This document shows positions 17,203-26,491 of a stretch of 64,000 nt of DNA, piece after piece. Under the pieces are notes generated by a model. The model made no database searches. It was not told the origin of the DNA and worked only from the letters and a program-made list of their open reading frames with translations. The stretch spans positions 1 through 64,000 of the forward strand of contig CAZIDP010000022.1 in NCBI GenBank assembly GCA_964537975.1, written 5' to 3'. Source of the stretch: SCBR16-9 sp964537975. Lineage in GTDB: Bacteria > Hydrogenedentota > Hydrogenedentia > Hydrogenedentales > SCBR16-9. The position numbers and the translations under genes were made by a program. Position 1 is the stretch's first letter; the number at the start of each line of letters is the position of its first letter.

Positions 17203-19128
17203 CTAAAACTGGTTGGCCACAAAGCGTCGGCGCATTCGGGTTCTCAACCAGATCGCAGATATATTCAAAGTTGCGATCAAGGCTATCAACAATAATGTGG
17301 TGGTAAATACCATGGGCTTGGCAGCTTCTGAATTTTGTGATTGAAAACCCAGATCATAAATATGAAAGCCCAAGTGCATGAAGCTGCGTTCAGGGTGTAT
17401 GAATGGAAAAACACGATCTATTGGGAGTTCCGGAGCAAGCTTTACTGCTCCAACCAGCATCAATGGCGCTACTTCTCCTGCCCCACGGGCCATGGCCAAA
17501 ATCATACCGGTCATGATACCTGGCATGGCACGAGGAAGAACTATTCGATAAATGGTCTGCCATTTGCTTGCACCACAAGCATATGAACCTTGCCGCATAG
17601 AACCTGGAACAGCAGCCAACGCTTCCTCAGTAGCGACAATCACCACAGGCAATGTCATCAACGCCAGTGTAAATGAAGCCCACATCAACCCGCCCTTACC
17701 ATAGGTCGGACTGGGCAGCTTGGCCTGAAAAAATATTTCATCAATACTGCCTCCAATGATGTAGCAAAAGAACCCAAGTCCAAATACGCCGAACACAATG
17801 CTGGGCACTCCGGCCAGATTGTTTACAGCAATTCGAACAGCACTTACAGCCAGTCCAGCTTTGGCGTATTCACGCAGGTACAAAGCAGCCAACACGCCAA
17901 AAGGAGCAACGAGCAGGGACATTATCATCGTCATGGTAACGGTCCCAAATATGGCGGGAAACACTCCCCCTTCGCTATTGGCTTCTCGCGGGTCAGCCCT
18001 CAAAAATTCCCACCAACGAGATAAATAGATACGTATTTTGTCCCATACTGACAACTGGTTGGCAGGATATGCCCTGACAATCTCTGCCAGATTTAAAATT
18101 TTCTCCTGGCCATCCACTGCAGTCATGTGAATTTTGTACTGATCCATCTCTTGATTAAGGGAGAAAATTTCTTCATTTATAGCGAGAAAAGCTTCCTGAC
18201 CTCTGTTATGCTCTGATTCAAAACTTTTTATTGCTTGCAGATAAACATCAGATGGTTTCCCTACCTCTTTTTCGATTATTTCCAGAGCTTCTATTGCTTC
18301 TGATATCTCTTCCTGAGTGCCACCAGCTCTGAAGCGATGTAAATGTTCATATGCGGCAACCCAGGTTGCAGGAGGATTTTCTTGCAGCTCAACACGTCTC
18401 AATTCCAATCTGGCATTCTCTAAAATACGATTGGCGCGACCCAGGTCATGAATTTCCAAACTTCTGCGTTTCTGCCATAATCGTCGTACCTTAGGATGAT
18501 TTTTTTGAAAGCCTTCCCATACTTCATGTGGATCATCCGCTATGATTTCCCCTTTAATTTCCAATGCACTTGGAAAACCATAAAAGCGACCCCAAGTCAT
18601 GCGTTCGACAAGCACCGCCCATTCCGGTAGTACATCACTATCCGGTATCACTTCAAAATCACTAATCCAGGTGAAATGTGTACCCAACAGGTCAAAATTT
18701 GCGGTACGTATCAACCGTCGGTGTGACAGCCCATCATTTTCTGCCAGGGTAACTGCAACGCTATCACGGACTTCATCGGGCAGATTATTAACTGCACTGG
18801 GTTGTGGGGTAAAATTTTCGCTGCGAAATTCTTCTCCCATGTAATTTACACCAGCATGGGAAGTGAACTGATGAATGCTTCCTGGCCAGTATGTGATTGA
18901 ACCGTTGTAAATCACGATTATCAGCAATCCCAAAATCATCAAAACGGCAAGGCTTAATGCCCCACCTGTTAACCACACCCAGGGTTCACCGTGTGCCATA
19001 ACGGAATTTACAGCCTTGGAACGACGCCTTCTTGTTCCCAACCCATTTCCACCTGGCGAGGTATGATGATTAGATTCAGCAGGATTCTGCACAGCAACGT
19101 TATTGTTTTCTTTCACTGTTCGGCTCAT
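17203..19128 (-). CDS. pstA: phosphate ABC transporter permease PstA with long periplasmic insertion
   Basis: A 641-residue protein, much longer than the roughly 300 residues of E. coli PstA. The first membrane helix (about 52-76) is followed by about 320 periplasmic residues rich in charged heptads (for example RANRILENARLELRRVELQE), then the BPD_transp domain (about 400-630) with the EAA-type loop GASKWQTIYRIVLPRAMPGI. Extended PstA proteins of this kind are known from gamma-proteobacteria such as Pseudomonas, though usually shorter. The start codon overlaps the pstC stop by four bases (ATGA), indicating translational coupling. The insertion may contact PstS or the equally enlarged PstC (inference). 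Confidence 0.93.
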   Translation of the reverse strand: MSRTVKENNNVAVQNPAESNHHTSPGGNGLGTRRRRSKAVNSVMAHGEPWVWLTGGALSLAVLMILGLLIIVIYNGSITYWPGSIHQFTSHAGVNYMGEEFRSENFTPQPSAVNNLPDEVRDSVAVTLAENDGLSHRRLIRTANFDLLGTHFTWISDFEVIPDSDVLPEWAVLVERMTWGRFYGFPSALEIKGEIIADDPHEVWEGFQKNHPKVRRLWQKRRSLEIHDLGRANRILENARLELRRVELQENPPATWVAAYEHLHRFRAGGTQEEISEAIEALEIIEKEVGKPSDVYLQAIKSFESEHNRGQEAFLAINEEIFSLNQEMDQYKIHMTAVDGQEKILNLAEIVRAYPANQLSVWDKIRIYLSRWWEFLRADPREANSEGGVFPAIFGTVTMTMIMSLLVAPFGVLAALYLREYAKAGLAVSAVRIAVNNLAGVPSIVFGVFGLGFFCYIIGGSIDEIFFQAKLPSPTYGKGGLMWASFTLALMTLPVVIVATEEALAAVPGSMRQGSYACGASKWQTIYRIVLPRAMPGIMTGMILAMARGAGEVAPLMLVGAVKLAPELPIDRVFPFIHPERSFMHLGFHIYDLGFQSQNSEAAKPMVFTTTLLLIALIATLNISAIWLRTRMRRRFVANQF

Positions 19129-21782
19129 AACTCAAATGCTCGCTTCCTGAAACGCTGTCTTACTACTTCCGCAATGGTATTTAAAACAAATGTCATGATA
19201 AACAATGTTAATGCTGCCAGAAACAACAATCGGTAATTGGTACCATTTTTTACTGCTTCAGGAAGTTCTACAGCAATGTTTGCAGACAATGTACGGAACC
19301 CGTTAAACATATTCCAGTCCATTACCGGTGTATTTCCTGCTGCCATCAAAACTATCATGGTTTCTCCGACAGCACGACCGAAACCCACCATGACTGCTGA
19401 GAAAAGTCCACTCATGGCTGTTGGTATGATGATTCGTATTGCCGTTTGCCAAGGTGTAGCACCTGCTCCCAGTGAACCAGATCGCAAATGTTCCGGCACA
19501 GCAGACAAGGCGTCTTCTGCAATGGTATAAATAATCGGTATCACGGCAAATCCCATGACAAAGCCTACAATCAAAGCATTGCGTTGTGCATAGGTGTCAA
19601 TGTAAGTTCCTCTGGGGTCAAGACCTACCAGGCTCAACGTGCCGGAAACCAACAAGGCCAGAAAAACAGCGCACACTGTGCCCAATAAAAACTTTGCCAA
19701 ATTGATAGATGCTATTTGCATACTGGGCATATCGGCACAATATCGACGCATCCAGGGATTCCACCAGGTTATGACAATATAAGTTGCAGTTACTGCAGCC
19801 AGGGGCATAACGATTACCATCCATCCACCAGCAGCATTTTGATATTGCTGACCGGCTTCAGGGTTGACTGGATCAAATTTCCAGTTCAACCAGGCGCGCA
19901 TATCACCACCAAAAAGTACCTGCTCAATAAATGGTCCACTCGTATAAGCAAGATAAGCAGCTAAGGGTAAAGCAACCATCATTGCGGCGAAACGGTAAGG
20001 TCGCATTATTCCATACCAGGAGTATGGCAACAATTGCCACATGAAGGCAGCCAACAAAATGGTGAACGGAAACCAGAAAAATGAAACCATAATTGCGGGA
20101 ACAACACGCTCAGCAATCGGTGCAATAACCAGTGCCGCTAAAAAACCCAATACGACGCTTGGTAAACTGGCCATGATTTCAATGGTTGGTTTTACACGTG
20201 CTTTGATTCTTGGGTTTAAAAACTCACTGGTATAGATCGCTGCCAACAAGGCAAGGGGAACAGCGAAAATCATTGTATAGAATGTTGCCTTGATGGTTCC
20301 GAATATCAACGGCATCAGACCATACTTTGGTTCGAATTCATCAGTACCACTGGACGATTGCCATATGTGCTCGGGATGTTCAAATCCTTCGTATTGTACT
20401 TTTCCAAAAATTGAACGCAGATTGGTCTGTGGATGAGGAATATCAAGCATCCATCTGGAAAAGTTATAGTGCGACCCGGCAATTAAAGCATCATCACGAG
20501 GTGCAAAAGCCAAGGCATTCACCACGCTACCATCTTCAAAAACGTCTATTTCATCAAGTAATCGGTTACTTGTGATATAAAACAACCTGACTTTTCCATC
20601 ACCGTAGCCGGCAGCCAATAGTCGGGTTCGAACAGATGACGCAAATGATGTAACGCCACCACTTCCATTTTCTGCTTCAAATTTCAGTGCTCTTACATAG
20701 GTCGAAGCATCTATTGTAGGATGAATTTCCCCTGGAGCGTATGCAGGACGAATACGAAACCAGGTACTAACGTTTCCCAAGGAATCTCCGACAACAAGGG
20801 TCATTTTGCCGATCATAAACGTCACATCCGTCACCATGGCACCTTCATCTGGAAGCAAATCAAACGTTTCGGCAAAAACAGGATTATTGCGATCGCGTGT
20901 ATCTAATCTTTTTGTGAATCCGTCTTCCCATATGAGCAAGACAGTGTCAGCACGACCTTCAATTTTCAGGTACTGCGGCAGTTCGCGTCCTTCTGAAAAC
21001 TCAAGCGAGATTGCTCCACCCTGAAGTGTTACGGTTTCTTCCCTTGTCATCAGGTTGCGTGTTCTTCGAACACTGTTGATTCTTAATATTTTATCTTCGG
21101 TCAGCGTGGCAAAAACAGGTCCACTAGACAGCATTGATACATCAACAAGCGCAACGCCATATTCACTATCAAGTTTTATAGGTTCTTCCATATCGACTAT
21201 TAAACGCTGTAACCGAAACTGTCCCCGGGGTGTCAATTGAACAACACCATCTCCGAAAGTTTCGAATTCTCGAACGTCCAAAGCCCGATGTTTTGGTCCT
21301 ACATCATCAATATCCAGAAATGTCGTTTCAAAATCGATTTTTCCAAATTGAATGCTACCGTCTGGGAAACCGAAAACAGCATATCCACCTTCCACAGTGA
21401 AGGAATAACTGCTTGGGACGATACCATCATCGAAGAGTCGAAGTTCTGACAAGAGCTCACCGTTGTCAAGACGGAAAATTTGCAGGGAACCATTATTGAA
21501 CAAGCTGTAGCCAAGCATGTTGTATTCATCAATAGCAGTGCGTATTGGCACAATATCAACATCAGCAGAACCAGAGGTAGTGATTACATTACCTGCACTG
21601 ACAGTACCCGGTATAAAAAGTGGTATGACAACTGAGACTAGAAATACACATACCAATGTAATGGCAATGATAGTACCGATACCAGCAGTGGTGATCATTA
21701 CACGTGCAACATTGTCAGCAACTTTGACGCGCAATTTGGTTTTGCGATGTCTTTCCCGTCCGGTAAATTGCTTTTGAGACAT
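19125..21782 (-). CDS. pstC: phosphate ABC transporter permease PstC with large beta-propeller-like periplasmic insertion
   Basis: 885 residues against about 320 in E. coli. After a first helix (about 25-57), residues 60-460 form a periplasmic domain of repeated beta-strand units (such as GYAVFGFPDGSIQFGKID and AAGYGDGKVRLFYIT), which look like WD-type or quinoprotein-like propeller blades. The transport domain is at about 490-880, with the EAA loop GAGATPWQTAIRIIIPTAMSG and GRAVGETM. Large-loop PstC is known in Pseudomonas-type systems. A hairpin separates it from pstS, and it is translationally coupled to pstA. Function in phosphate transport is firm; that of the propeller is unknown. Confidence 0.93.
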   Translation of the reverse strand: MSQKQFTGRERHRKTKLRVKVADNVARVMITTAGIGTIIAITLVCVFLVSVVIPLFIPGTVSAGNVITTSGSADVDIVPIRTAIDEYNMLGYSLFNNGSLQIFRLDNGELLSELRLFDDGIVPSSYSFTVEGGYAVFGFPDGSIQFGKIDFETTFLDIDDVGPKHRALDVREFETFGDGVVQLTPRGQFRLQRLIVDMEEPIKLDSEYGVALVDVSMLSSGPVFATLTEDKILRINSVRRTRNLMTREETVTLQGGAISLEFSEGRELPQYLKIEGRADTVLLIWEDGFTKRLDTRDRNNPVFAETFDLLPDEGAMVTDVTFMIGKMTLVVGDSLGNVSTWFRIRPAYAPGEIHPTIDASTYVRALKFEAENGSGGVTSFASSVRTRLLAAGYGDGKVRLFYITSNRLLDEIDVFEDGSVVNALAFAPRDDALIAGSHYNFSRWMLDIPHPQTNLRSIFGKVQYEGFEHPEHIWQSSSGTDEFEPKYGLMPLIFGTIKATFYTMIFAVPLALLAAIYTSEFLNPRIKARVKPTIEIMASLPSVVLGFLAALVIAPIAERVVPAIMVSFFWFPFTILLAAFMWQLLPYSWYGIMRPYRFAAMMVALPLAAYLAYTSGPFIEQVLFGGDMRAWLNWKFDPVNPEAGQQYQNAAGGWMVIVMPLAAVTATYIVITWWNPWMRRYCADMPSMQIASINLAKFLLGTVCAVFLALLVSGTLSLVGLDPRGTYIDTYAQRNALIVGFVMGFAVIPIIYTIAEDALSAVPEHLRSGSLGAGATPWQTAIRIIIPTAMSGLFSAVMVGFGRAVGETMIVLMAAGNTPVMDWNMFNGFRTLSANIAVELPEAVKNGTNYRLLFLAALTLFIMTFVLNTIAEVVRQRFRKRAFEL

Positions 21783-21810
21783 ACTTCCCCTTCATTAAAC
21801 ATGTATATCA

Positions 21811-21857
21811 TTCACAGAGTGGCAGACAACATCTGCTGATAACTGCCACCCTGTGAA
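21811..21857 (-). terminator. pstS-pstC intergenic hairpin, probable attenuator or stabiliser
   Basis: TTCACAGAGTGGCAG pairs with CTGCCACCCTGTGAA: 14 of 15 positions, 17-base loop. No U-tract follows on the minus strand. Its position between the binding-protein and permease genes fits a processing or partial-termination element that keeps PstS more abundant than the permeases. Confidence 0.7.
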
Positions 21858-21904
21858 TTATTGTATTGATCTTTCAGGGCTTGGTATTTGGCATGAATAA
21901 TTAA

Positions 21905-22894
21905 TTATTCGATGATGCCAACCTTGGCCAATTCTTCCTCGGCAATTGCTAAGGGAACAGGATAATATCCATCACGAACTACATCTTCCTGACCTTGACG
22001 ACTAAATATGTATTTGACGAATTCACGTCGTAGCGGGTCTAAATTGCTACCGGGTTGATAGTTCACATATACATATAAAAATCGAGCCAATGGGTAATCG
22101 CCCGTGTAAGCATTTTCAGGGGATGCCTTGATCTTGGGAGCGTCAGCGTCAATAGCCAATGGCAACGCACGCACATCAGCAGTCATATAGCCAATGCCGC
22201 TGTAACCTATAGCGAAACGATCTGATGCTACACCTTGTACCACAGAAGAACTGCCTGGTTGCTCACGTACCTCATCTTTGAAGTCACCACCAAACAATGC
22301 ATTGTCTTTGAAAAAACCGTAGGTACCCGAAGCTGAGTTGCGACCATATATTGCGATAGGTTGATTTGCCCATTCACCTTCTAATCCCACATCTCCCCAA
22401 GTTGTTATGTCGTTGGCCAAACCACCACGACGTGTCTTTGAAAAGATAGCATCAACTTGTTGTAAAGTCAGGCCGCTATCTGCAATTGGATTGTCCTTGT
22501 TCACATAAACTGCCAGCATATCAATACTGGTGCTAAGTGGTGTCGGCTTATAACCATACCGTTCTTCAAATTCATCTTCTTCCGAACCTCGCATCGGGCG
22601 GCTCATCGGAGCAAACTGGGCTGTTCCTTCAATCAGCGCTGGCGGGCCGGTAGAAGAGCCTTTGCCTTCAATTTCAATCTGTACATTTGGATAGAAAGCC
22701 AGGAAGCCTTCTGCCCACAGGGTCATTTCGTTGTTCATGGAGTCAGAACCTACGCTCTTAATGTTCCCTGAAACACCAGAAACTTGCGCGTAATCATCAT
22801 AGGCTGGATCAACCCGAACCTGTGCGGTTATTGTCAGTGCTGGCACAAACACCAATGCGCTGACAAGCACACTTTTAGTTATTGTCTTGAACAT
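21905..22894 (-). CDS. pstS: phosphate ABC transporter substrate-binding protein PstS
   Basis: A periplasmic high-affinity phosphate receptor. ATG 22894 (or TTG 22900, closer to AAGGAAGG) begins a signal peptide ending at TITAQ. Phosphate-loop segments typical of the PstS family are present: SVGSDSMNNEM near residue 48, GKGSSTGPPALIEG near 78, GRNSASGTYGFF near 190. It is the first gene of a four-gene operon in the order S-C-A-B, separated from pstC by a strong hairpin. About 330 residues, normal length. Confidence 0.93.
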   Translation of the reverse strand: MFKTITKSVLVSALVFVPALTITAQVRVDPAYDDYAQVSGVSGNIKSVGSDSMNNEMTLWAEGFLAFYPNVQIEIEGKGSSTGPPALIEGTAQFAPMSRPMRGSEEDEFEERYGYKPTPLSTSIDMLAVYVNKDNPIADSGLTLQQVDAIFSKTRRGGLANDITTWGDVGLEGEWANQPIAIYGRNSASGTYGFFKDNALFGGDFKDEVREQPGSSSVVQGVASDRFAIGYSGIGYMTADVRALPLAIDADAPKIKASPENAYTGDYPLARFLYVYVNYQPGSNLDPLRREFVKYIFSRQGQEDVVRDGYYPVPLAIAEEELAKVGIIE

Positions 22895-23179
22895 TCCCAA
22901 AGCAACCTTCCTTTCTCATGCAATTTTGCTTAAAACAAGGCAGTGTATATTCACAAAACACTGCTTAAAGCTGAACAAATTGTAGAGCGGTAACGTTAGG
23001 ATTGTATTAAGATATTGTGATTATTAGGCAAAAAATCGTTTTGATTACGATGCAAAATGTTATGTTATTGTTAGGAAAGGTTTTTGCTGCTAACAATGGG
23101 TATTAAATATACTCCATAAGAGATTATTGTGAAAAACAGCATTGGTATTTTTGTAATCAACCGAGGAAAGGTATACAAC
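22895..23179. promoter_or_regulatory. divergent control region of pstS and the propeller-like gene
   Basis: It contains a hairpin GCAGTGT/ACACTGC (22940-22964) in the pstS leader. Further up are an inverted repeat ATTGTTAG/CTAACAAT (23067-23097) and three TGTTA units at 23058, 23063 and 23069. The first and third units are 11 bases apart, the spacing of Pho-box half-sites, but the sequence does not match the E. coli CTGTCAT consensus. A PhoB-type operator is therefore only a suggestion. Confidence 0.4.
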
Positions 23180-24730
23180 ATGATTTACATGTTACTTCTT
23201 GTCTTGGGCTGTGGTGCATTCGAATTGGAATCTTCATTATCATACGAAAATTTAGATACCTCCTGGTTTGTTGTGCAAGTTGTTGATGCGGAAACGGGAC
23301 GTGGTGTACCCATGGTAGCTCTAAAAACGACCAATGAGATTGTCTTTTATACCGACAGCCAGGGGATAGCCGTCATCCAAGAACCCGGATTGATGGGTAC
23401 CACGGTTTTCTTTCATATTGTAAGTCATGGGTACCAGTATCCAGATGCTGTTTTTGGCAATCACGGTATTGTGCTTGAAGTACAGGCGGGCAAACTGGCG
23501 CTGATTGAAATAGTACGTGAAAATATTGCAGAGCGCCTGTACCGCATTACCGGGCAGGGTATCTACCGTGACAGTGTACTCGCGGGACTACCTGTACCGA
23601 TAGTAGAACCGGTGCTTAATGGACGGGTCATGGGGCAAGATTCTGTTCATGCGGCGGTATACAGAGACAAGATTTATTGGATTTGGGGAGACACCAGCCG
23701 ACCTGACTTTCCTCTGGGTATCTTTCAGGTCGCTGGTGCGGCCTCCGAATTGCCACATCAAGGTGGACTCGATCCGTTATTGGGTATCAACCTGCAATAC
23801 TTTACTGACGCGACTGGATTTGTACGCCCTATGTGTCCTATTGTGGAAGACAAATCCATACTGGTATGGCTGGACGCTATGTTCACCGTTCCTGATGATG
23901 CTGGAGAAGAGCGACTTGTCGCGCACCATACAAAATTGCGTGGGCTGGGAGAACCTATAGAACATGGCATAGTTCTGTTTGACGATAATCTGGAAGAATT
24001 TGCCGTCCTGAAAACTTTTGATATCGAGGAACCTTGGCGCTTTCCGCAGGGCCAGGCTGCCAGAATGGAAGAAAATGACAAGCAATACCTACTTTTTACA
24101 CAGCCATTTCCACTTGTCAGGGTCGCCTCTACTCTTTCGGACATCACAAATCCAGCTTCCTACGAAGCTTTAACGTGTCTGGCTCCCGGAGGTAGAATGA
24201 ATGGCGCAGAAACACCTATCCTGTGGGATGAGGAGGGACAATTGCGCTGGACCTGGCGTAAAGAAACGGACCCTGTAGGTCAGGCGGAAGAGTGGGAACT
24301 GATGGAACTGGGTTTGATGCAACCAGAGGAATGCCGGTTTCAACTACGTGATATAGAAACAGGTGATTCGATACAGCTTCACCGGGCTTCGTTCCATTAC
24401 AATGCGTATCTGAATCGCTGGGTTATGATTGGCTGCGAAATTTACGGGCGTTCTTTTCTGGGAGAAGTGTGGTTTGCCGAAGCAGACTCCCCTGCTGGCC
24501 CCTGGCAACAAGCGCGGCGTATTGTTACCCACGACAAGTATTCGTTTTATAATCCGACACAGCATCCATTCTTTGATCAGGAGGATGGACGATTCATTTA
24601 TTTTGAAGGCACGTACACAAAAATGTTTTCAGGCAGGGAGCAGGGTACCCCCCGGTATGAATACAACCAGATTATGTATCGACTGGATCTACGTGATCCG
24701 CGTTTACGCATTGAAAACGAATTAAAATGA
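23180..24730 (+). CDS. secreted or lipoprotein beta-propeller-like protein, possible GH43-like fold
   Basis: Start ATG 23180 follows AGGAAAGG; a GTG at 23129 would add 17 residues with no good ribosome site. MIYMLLLVLGC is a short export segment with a possible lipobox. Residues 25-130 resemble a carboxypeptidase-regulatory-like beta sandwich (DAETGRGVPMVALKT...DSQGIAVI). The rest has spaced motifs such as YWIWGDTSRPD and YNPTQHPFFDQEDG, typical of five-bladed propellers related to GH43/DUF4185 proteins. No catalytic triad can be assigned. It is divergent from pstS and convergent with the porin. A role on phosphorylated or sugar substrates is not shown by the sequence. Confidence 0.7.
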   Translation: MIYMLLLVLGCGAFELESSLSYENLDTSWFVVQVVDAETGRGVPMVALKTTNEIVFYTDSQGIAVIQEPGLMGTTVFFHIVSHGYQYPDAVFGNHGIVLEVQAGKLALIEIVRENIAERLYRITGQGIYRDSVLAGLPVPIVEPVLNGRVMGQDSVHAAVYRDKIYWIWGDTSRPDFPLGIFQVAGAASELPHQGGLDPLLGINLQYFTDATGFVRPMCPIVEDKSILVWLDAMFTVPDDAGEERLVAHHTKLRGLGEPIEHGIVLFDDNLEEFAVLKTFDIEEPWRFPQGQAARMEENDKQYLLFTQPFPLVRVASTLSDITNPASYEALTCLAPGGRMNGAETPILWDEEGQLRWTWRKETDPVGQAEEWELMELGLMQPEECRFQLRDIETGDSIQLHRASFHYNAYLNRWVMIGCEIYGRSFLGEVWFAEADSPAGPWQQARRIVTHDKYSFYNPTQHPFFDQEDGRFIYFEGTYTKMFSGREQGTPRYEYNQIMYRLDLRDPRLRIENELK

Positions 24731-24761
24731 AATTGAGTTTATGTATTATTATAAGTAAAAA

Positions 24762-24789
24762 CGCCTGGAGTACATTCCTACCCCAGGCG
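24762..24789 (-). terminator. terminator of the OprP-type porin gene
   Basis: CGCCTGG-A-GTA pairs with TAC-C-CCAGGCG; on the minus strand it is followed by TTTTTAC. It lies 25 bases after the porin stop. Confidence 0.85.
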
Positions 24790-24813
24790 AAAATCTACCA
24801 TGTAAATTGAATA

Positions 24814-26247
24814 CTAAAAATTAACTTGGAAGCGTGTGCTGAAGGAATTCATATCAAAACCTTTCGCACGATATACCCAGTTGTTGGCAGAGTAATAAAA
24901 ATCACGATCTACGCTGGTGTGCATGTAGTTAAACATGATTCGTGCATTAGGATTCAAATACCAGTTCAATCCCAGGGTCAGGGTGTCTTCAGCGCCACCA
25001 CGAATACCGTTTCTGCCACCATCATTCAGATCAAGTTCTGAATAACGCAGAGCCAGTTCCCAGGCACCAAAACCCTGGTTTTCTCCGGTCAACTTGAAAT
25101 TGTTTTTCGGCTTTACAGTTCCAAAGGTACCCGAGGATGTGCTGTAGCTGCGACTTTCCCCGGTCATCACCCAACTTCCAGCAACATACCATCCATCAAT
25201 CGTGCGGTTGCCTAGAAATTCAGTATCGACGCGTGACATCATGTATTCACCCTGTATAGAAAAAGGGCCATACAATGCTGCAGCTTCCAGACCCAGCCGG
25301 TGTTCGTTATCGGCAAGAATCAGACCGGTATCCAGAAAACGAGGAGTTAATTGGGCTTCAGGCCGAACATTAACACGGAACTCACCATCCAGATTCCGGT
25401 ACAAGTAAGCAATACCCAGATGTACCAATTGCTTCCCGCCATCTTCGTACCAGGGCAGCCCTGTCACACGAGCTGCGACATTGTACTTGCCGTCACGCGC
25501 TCTATTACCATAATCATTCGTATCACGGAAGACACCCACAGCGCCGGTGATCCGGTTGTCAAGGAACGCATTGTGCAGCATGACTCCTGTTTTGCGCGAT
25601 GGTGCAAAAACACTGGTAGGTTGAGCGCGTTCTATAAACGTGATATTGTTTGAACTCATCAGCTCTTCCAAGCCAAATGGTTCTTTGAACTGACCGAAAC
25701 GCAAATTGCCTGCTACTGGCAGATTGGCCAGTTCCATATAGACATCACGAAAATCAGCATCACCATCTGCAAAGTCGTACTGTGCCTGGAATCTCAGGTG
25801 TTCACCAACTTCACCGGACATATACAAACGGGCACGCCGGAAAATGACACCATCATCTACATTACCCAGGGTGCGTTTGAGATCACGGCTTTCATCAAAC
25901 CAATACCAGTCATTGTGAATACGACCGCCAATACGCAACCGCACATTTTTGTCTTCTGTTTCAAAGCGCAAGCCATCGCTCCAGTAAACCCGAAAATCAT
26001 TGGCCGCCTTTTCTCTTTTATCTGCCAGCGAAGTCTCGATCTTGTCGATACGTTCAGTGATTACCGGATCAACCGTAGGTGTTGTTTCCAGGCGCTGTTC
26101 TAAATCCTCAACACGTTCTTTTAACTCCTGAATCATCAGGATGAGCTCTTCTTCACGTGGTGAAAGCTCTTGTGCCCCCGCACTGCCCACCAGACTGGTT
26201 ATACCAATTGCCCCAGACATTAATATGTTCCGCCATTTTTTCCACAT
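24814..26247 (-). CDS. phosphate-selective porin OprP/OprO family
   Basis: An outer-membrane anion channel. ATG 26247 is preferred: GGGA stands just upstream and MWKKWRN starts a good signal peptide ending SAGAQ; an ATG seven codons earlier lacks a ribosome site. Residues 25-65 form a coiled coil (ELILMIQELKERVEDLEQRL), as in trimeric porins of this family. The barrel follows, with RLRIGGRIHNDWYWFD, RRARLYMSGEVGEHLRFQAQYDFAD cut into strands, and the C-terminal aromatic residue of Phe-type OMPs (VNF). Its position between pst and the sulfate transporter suits phosphate or sulfate passage. Ion selectivity cannot be read from the sequence. Confidence 0.9.
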   Translation of the reverse strand: MWKKWRNILMSGAIGITSLVGSAGAQELSPREEELILMIQELKERVEDLEQRLETTPTVDPVITERIDKIETSLADKREKAANDFRVYWSDGLRFETEDKNVRLRIGGRIHNDWYWFDESRDLKRTLGNVDDGVIFRRARLYMSGEVGEHLRFQAQYDFADGDADFRDVYMELANLPVAGNLRFGQFKEPFGLEELMSSNNITFIERAQPTSVFAPSRKTGVMLHNAFLDNRITGAVGVFRDTNDYGNRARDGKYNVAARVTGLPWYEDGGKQLVHLGIAYLYRNLDGEFRVNVRPEAQLTPRFLDTGLILADNEHRLGLEAAALYGPFSIQGEYMMSRVDTEFLGNRTIDGWYVAGSWVMTGESRSYSTSSGTFGTVKPKNNFKLTGENQGFGAWELALRYSELDLNDGGRNGIRGGAEDTLTLGLNWYLNPNARIMFNYMHTSVDRDFYYSANNWVYRAKGFDMNSFSTRFQVNF

Positions 26248-26292
26248 AATTTCCCAATACCCTTTCATTAATTATTAATTAGCCCATAGAGG

Positions 26293-26314
26293 AAAGGTGC
26301 CTCACAACACCTTT
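26293..26314 (-). promoter_or_regulatory. leader hairpin of the porin gene
   Basis: A perfect AAAGGTG/CACCTTT stem with an 8-base loop, 46 bases upstream of the porin ATG. The stem contains AAAGGTG-like purines that on the other strand could mask a ribosome site, so a regulatory role is possible but unproven. A second, long-loop inverted repeat (AACATAAAA at 26404 and TTTTATGTT at 26440) follows and may serve as the end of the cys operon. Confidence 0.4.
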
Positions 26315-26491
26315 ATCATGAAATACAGAAATACAACTACACTGCTTGTAAAGAATAAAGCATATTTGTTGGTATTTTATTAAATTAAGAATCATTTGTA
26401 GTTAACATAAAACCAAATAATAACTCGGAAATCAAGAAATTTTATGTTGGTTTAAAAGTTTCCTGTCTACTGCGCCTATGTCATGTTCGAG

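Noticed and set aside
22895..23179. Canonical E. coli-type Pho box at pstS
   Set aside because: No CTGTCAT-N4-CTGTCAT pattern is present; only unrelated TGTTA repeats, kept as a low-confidence idea.
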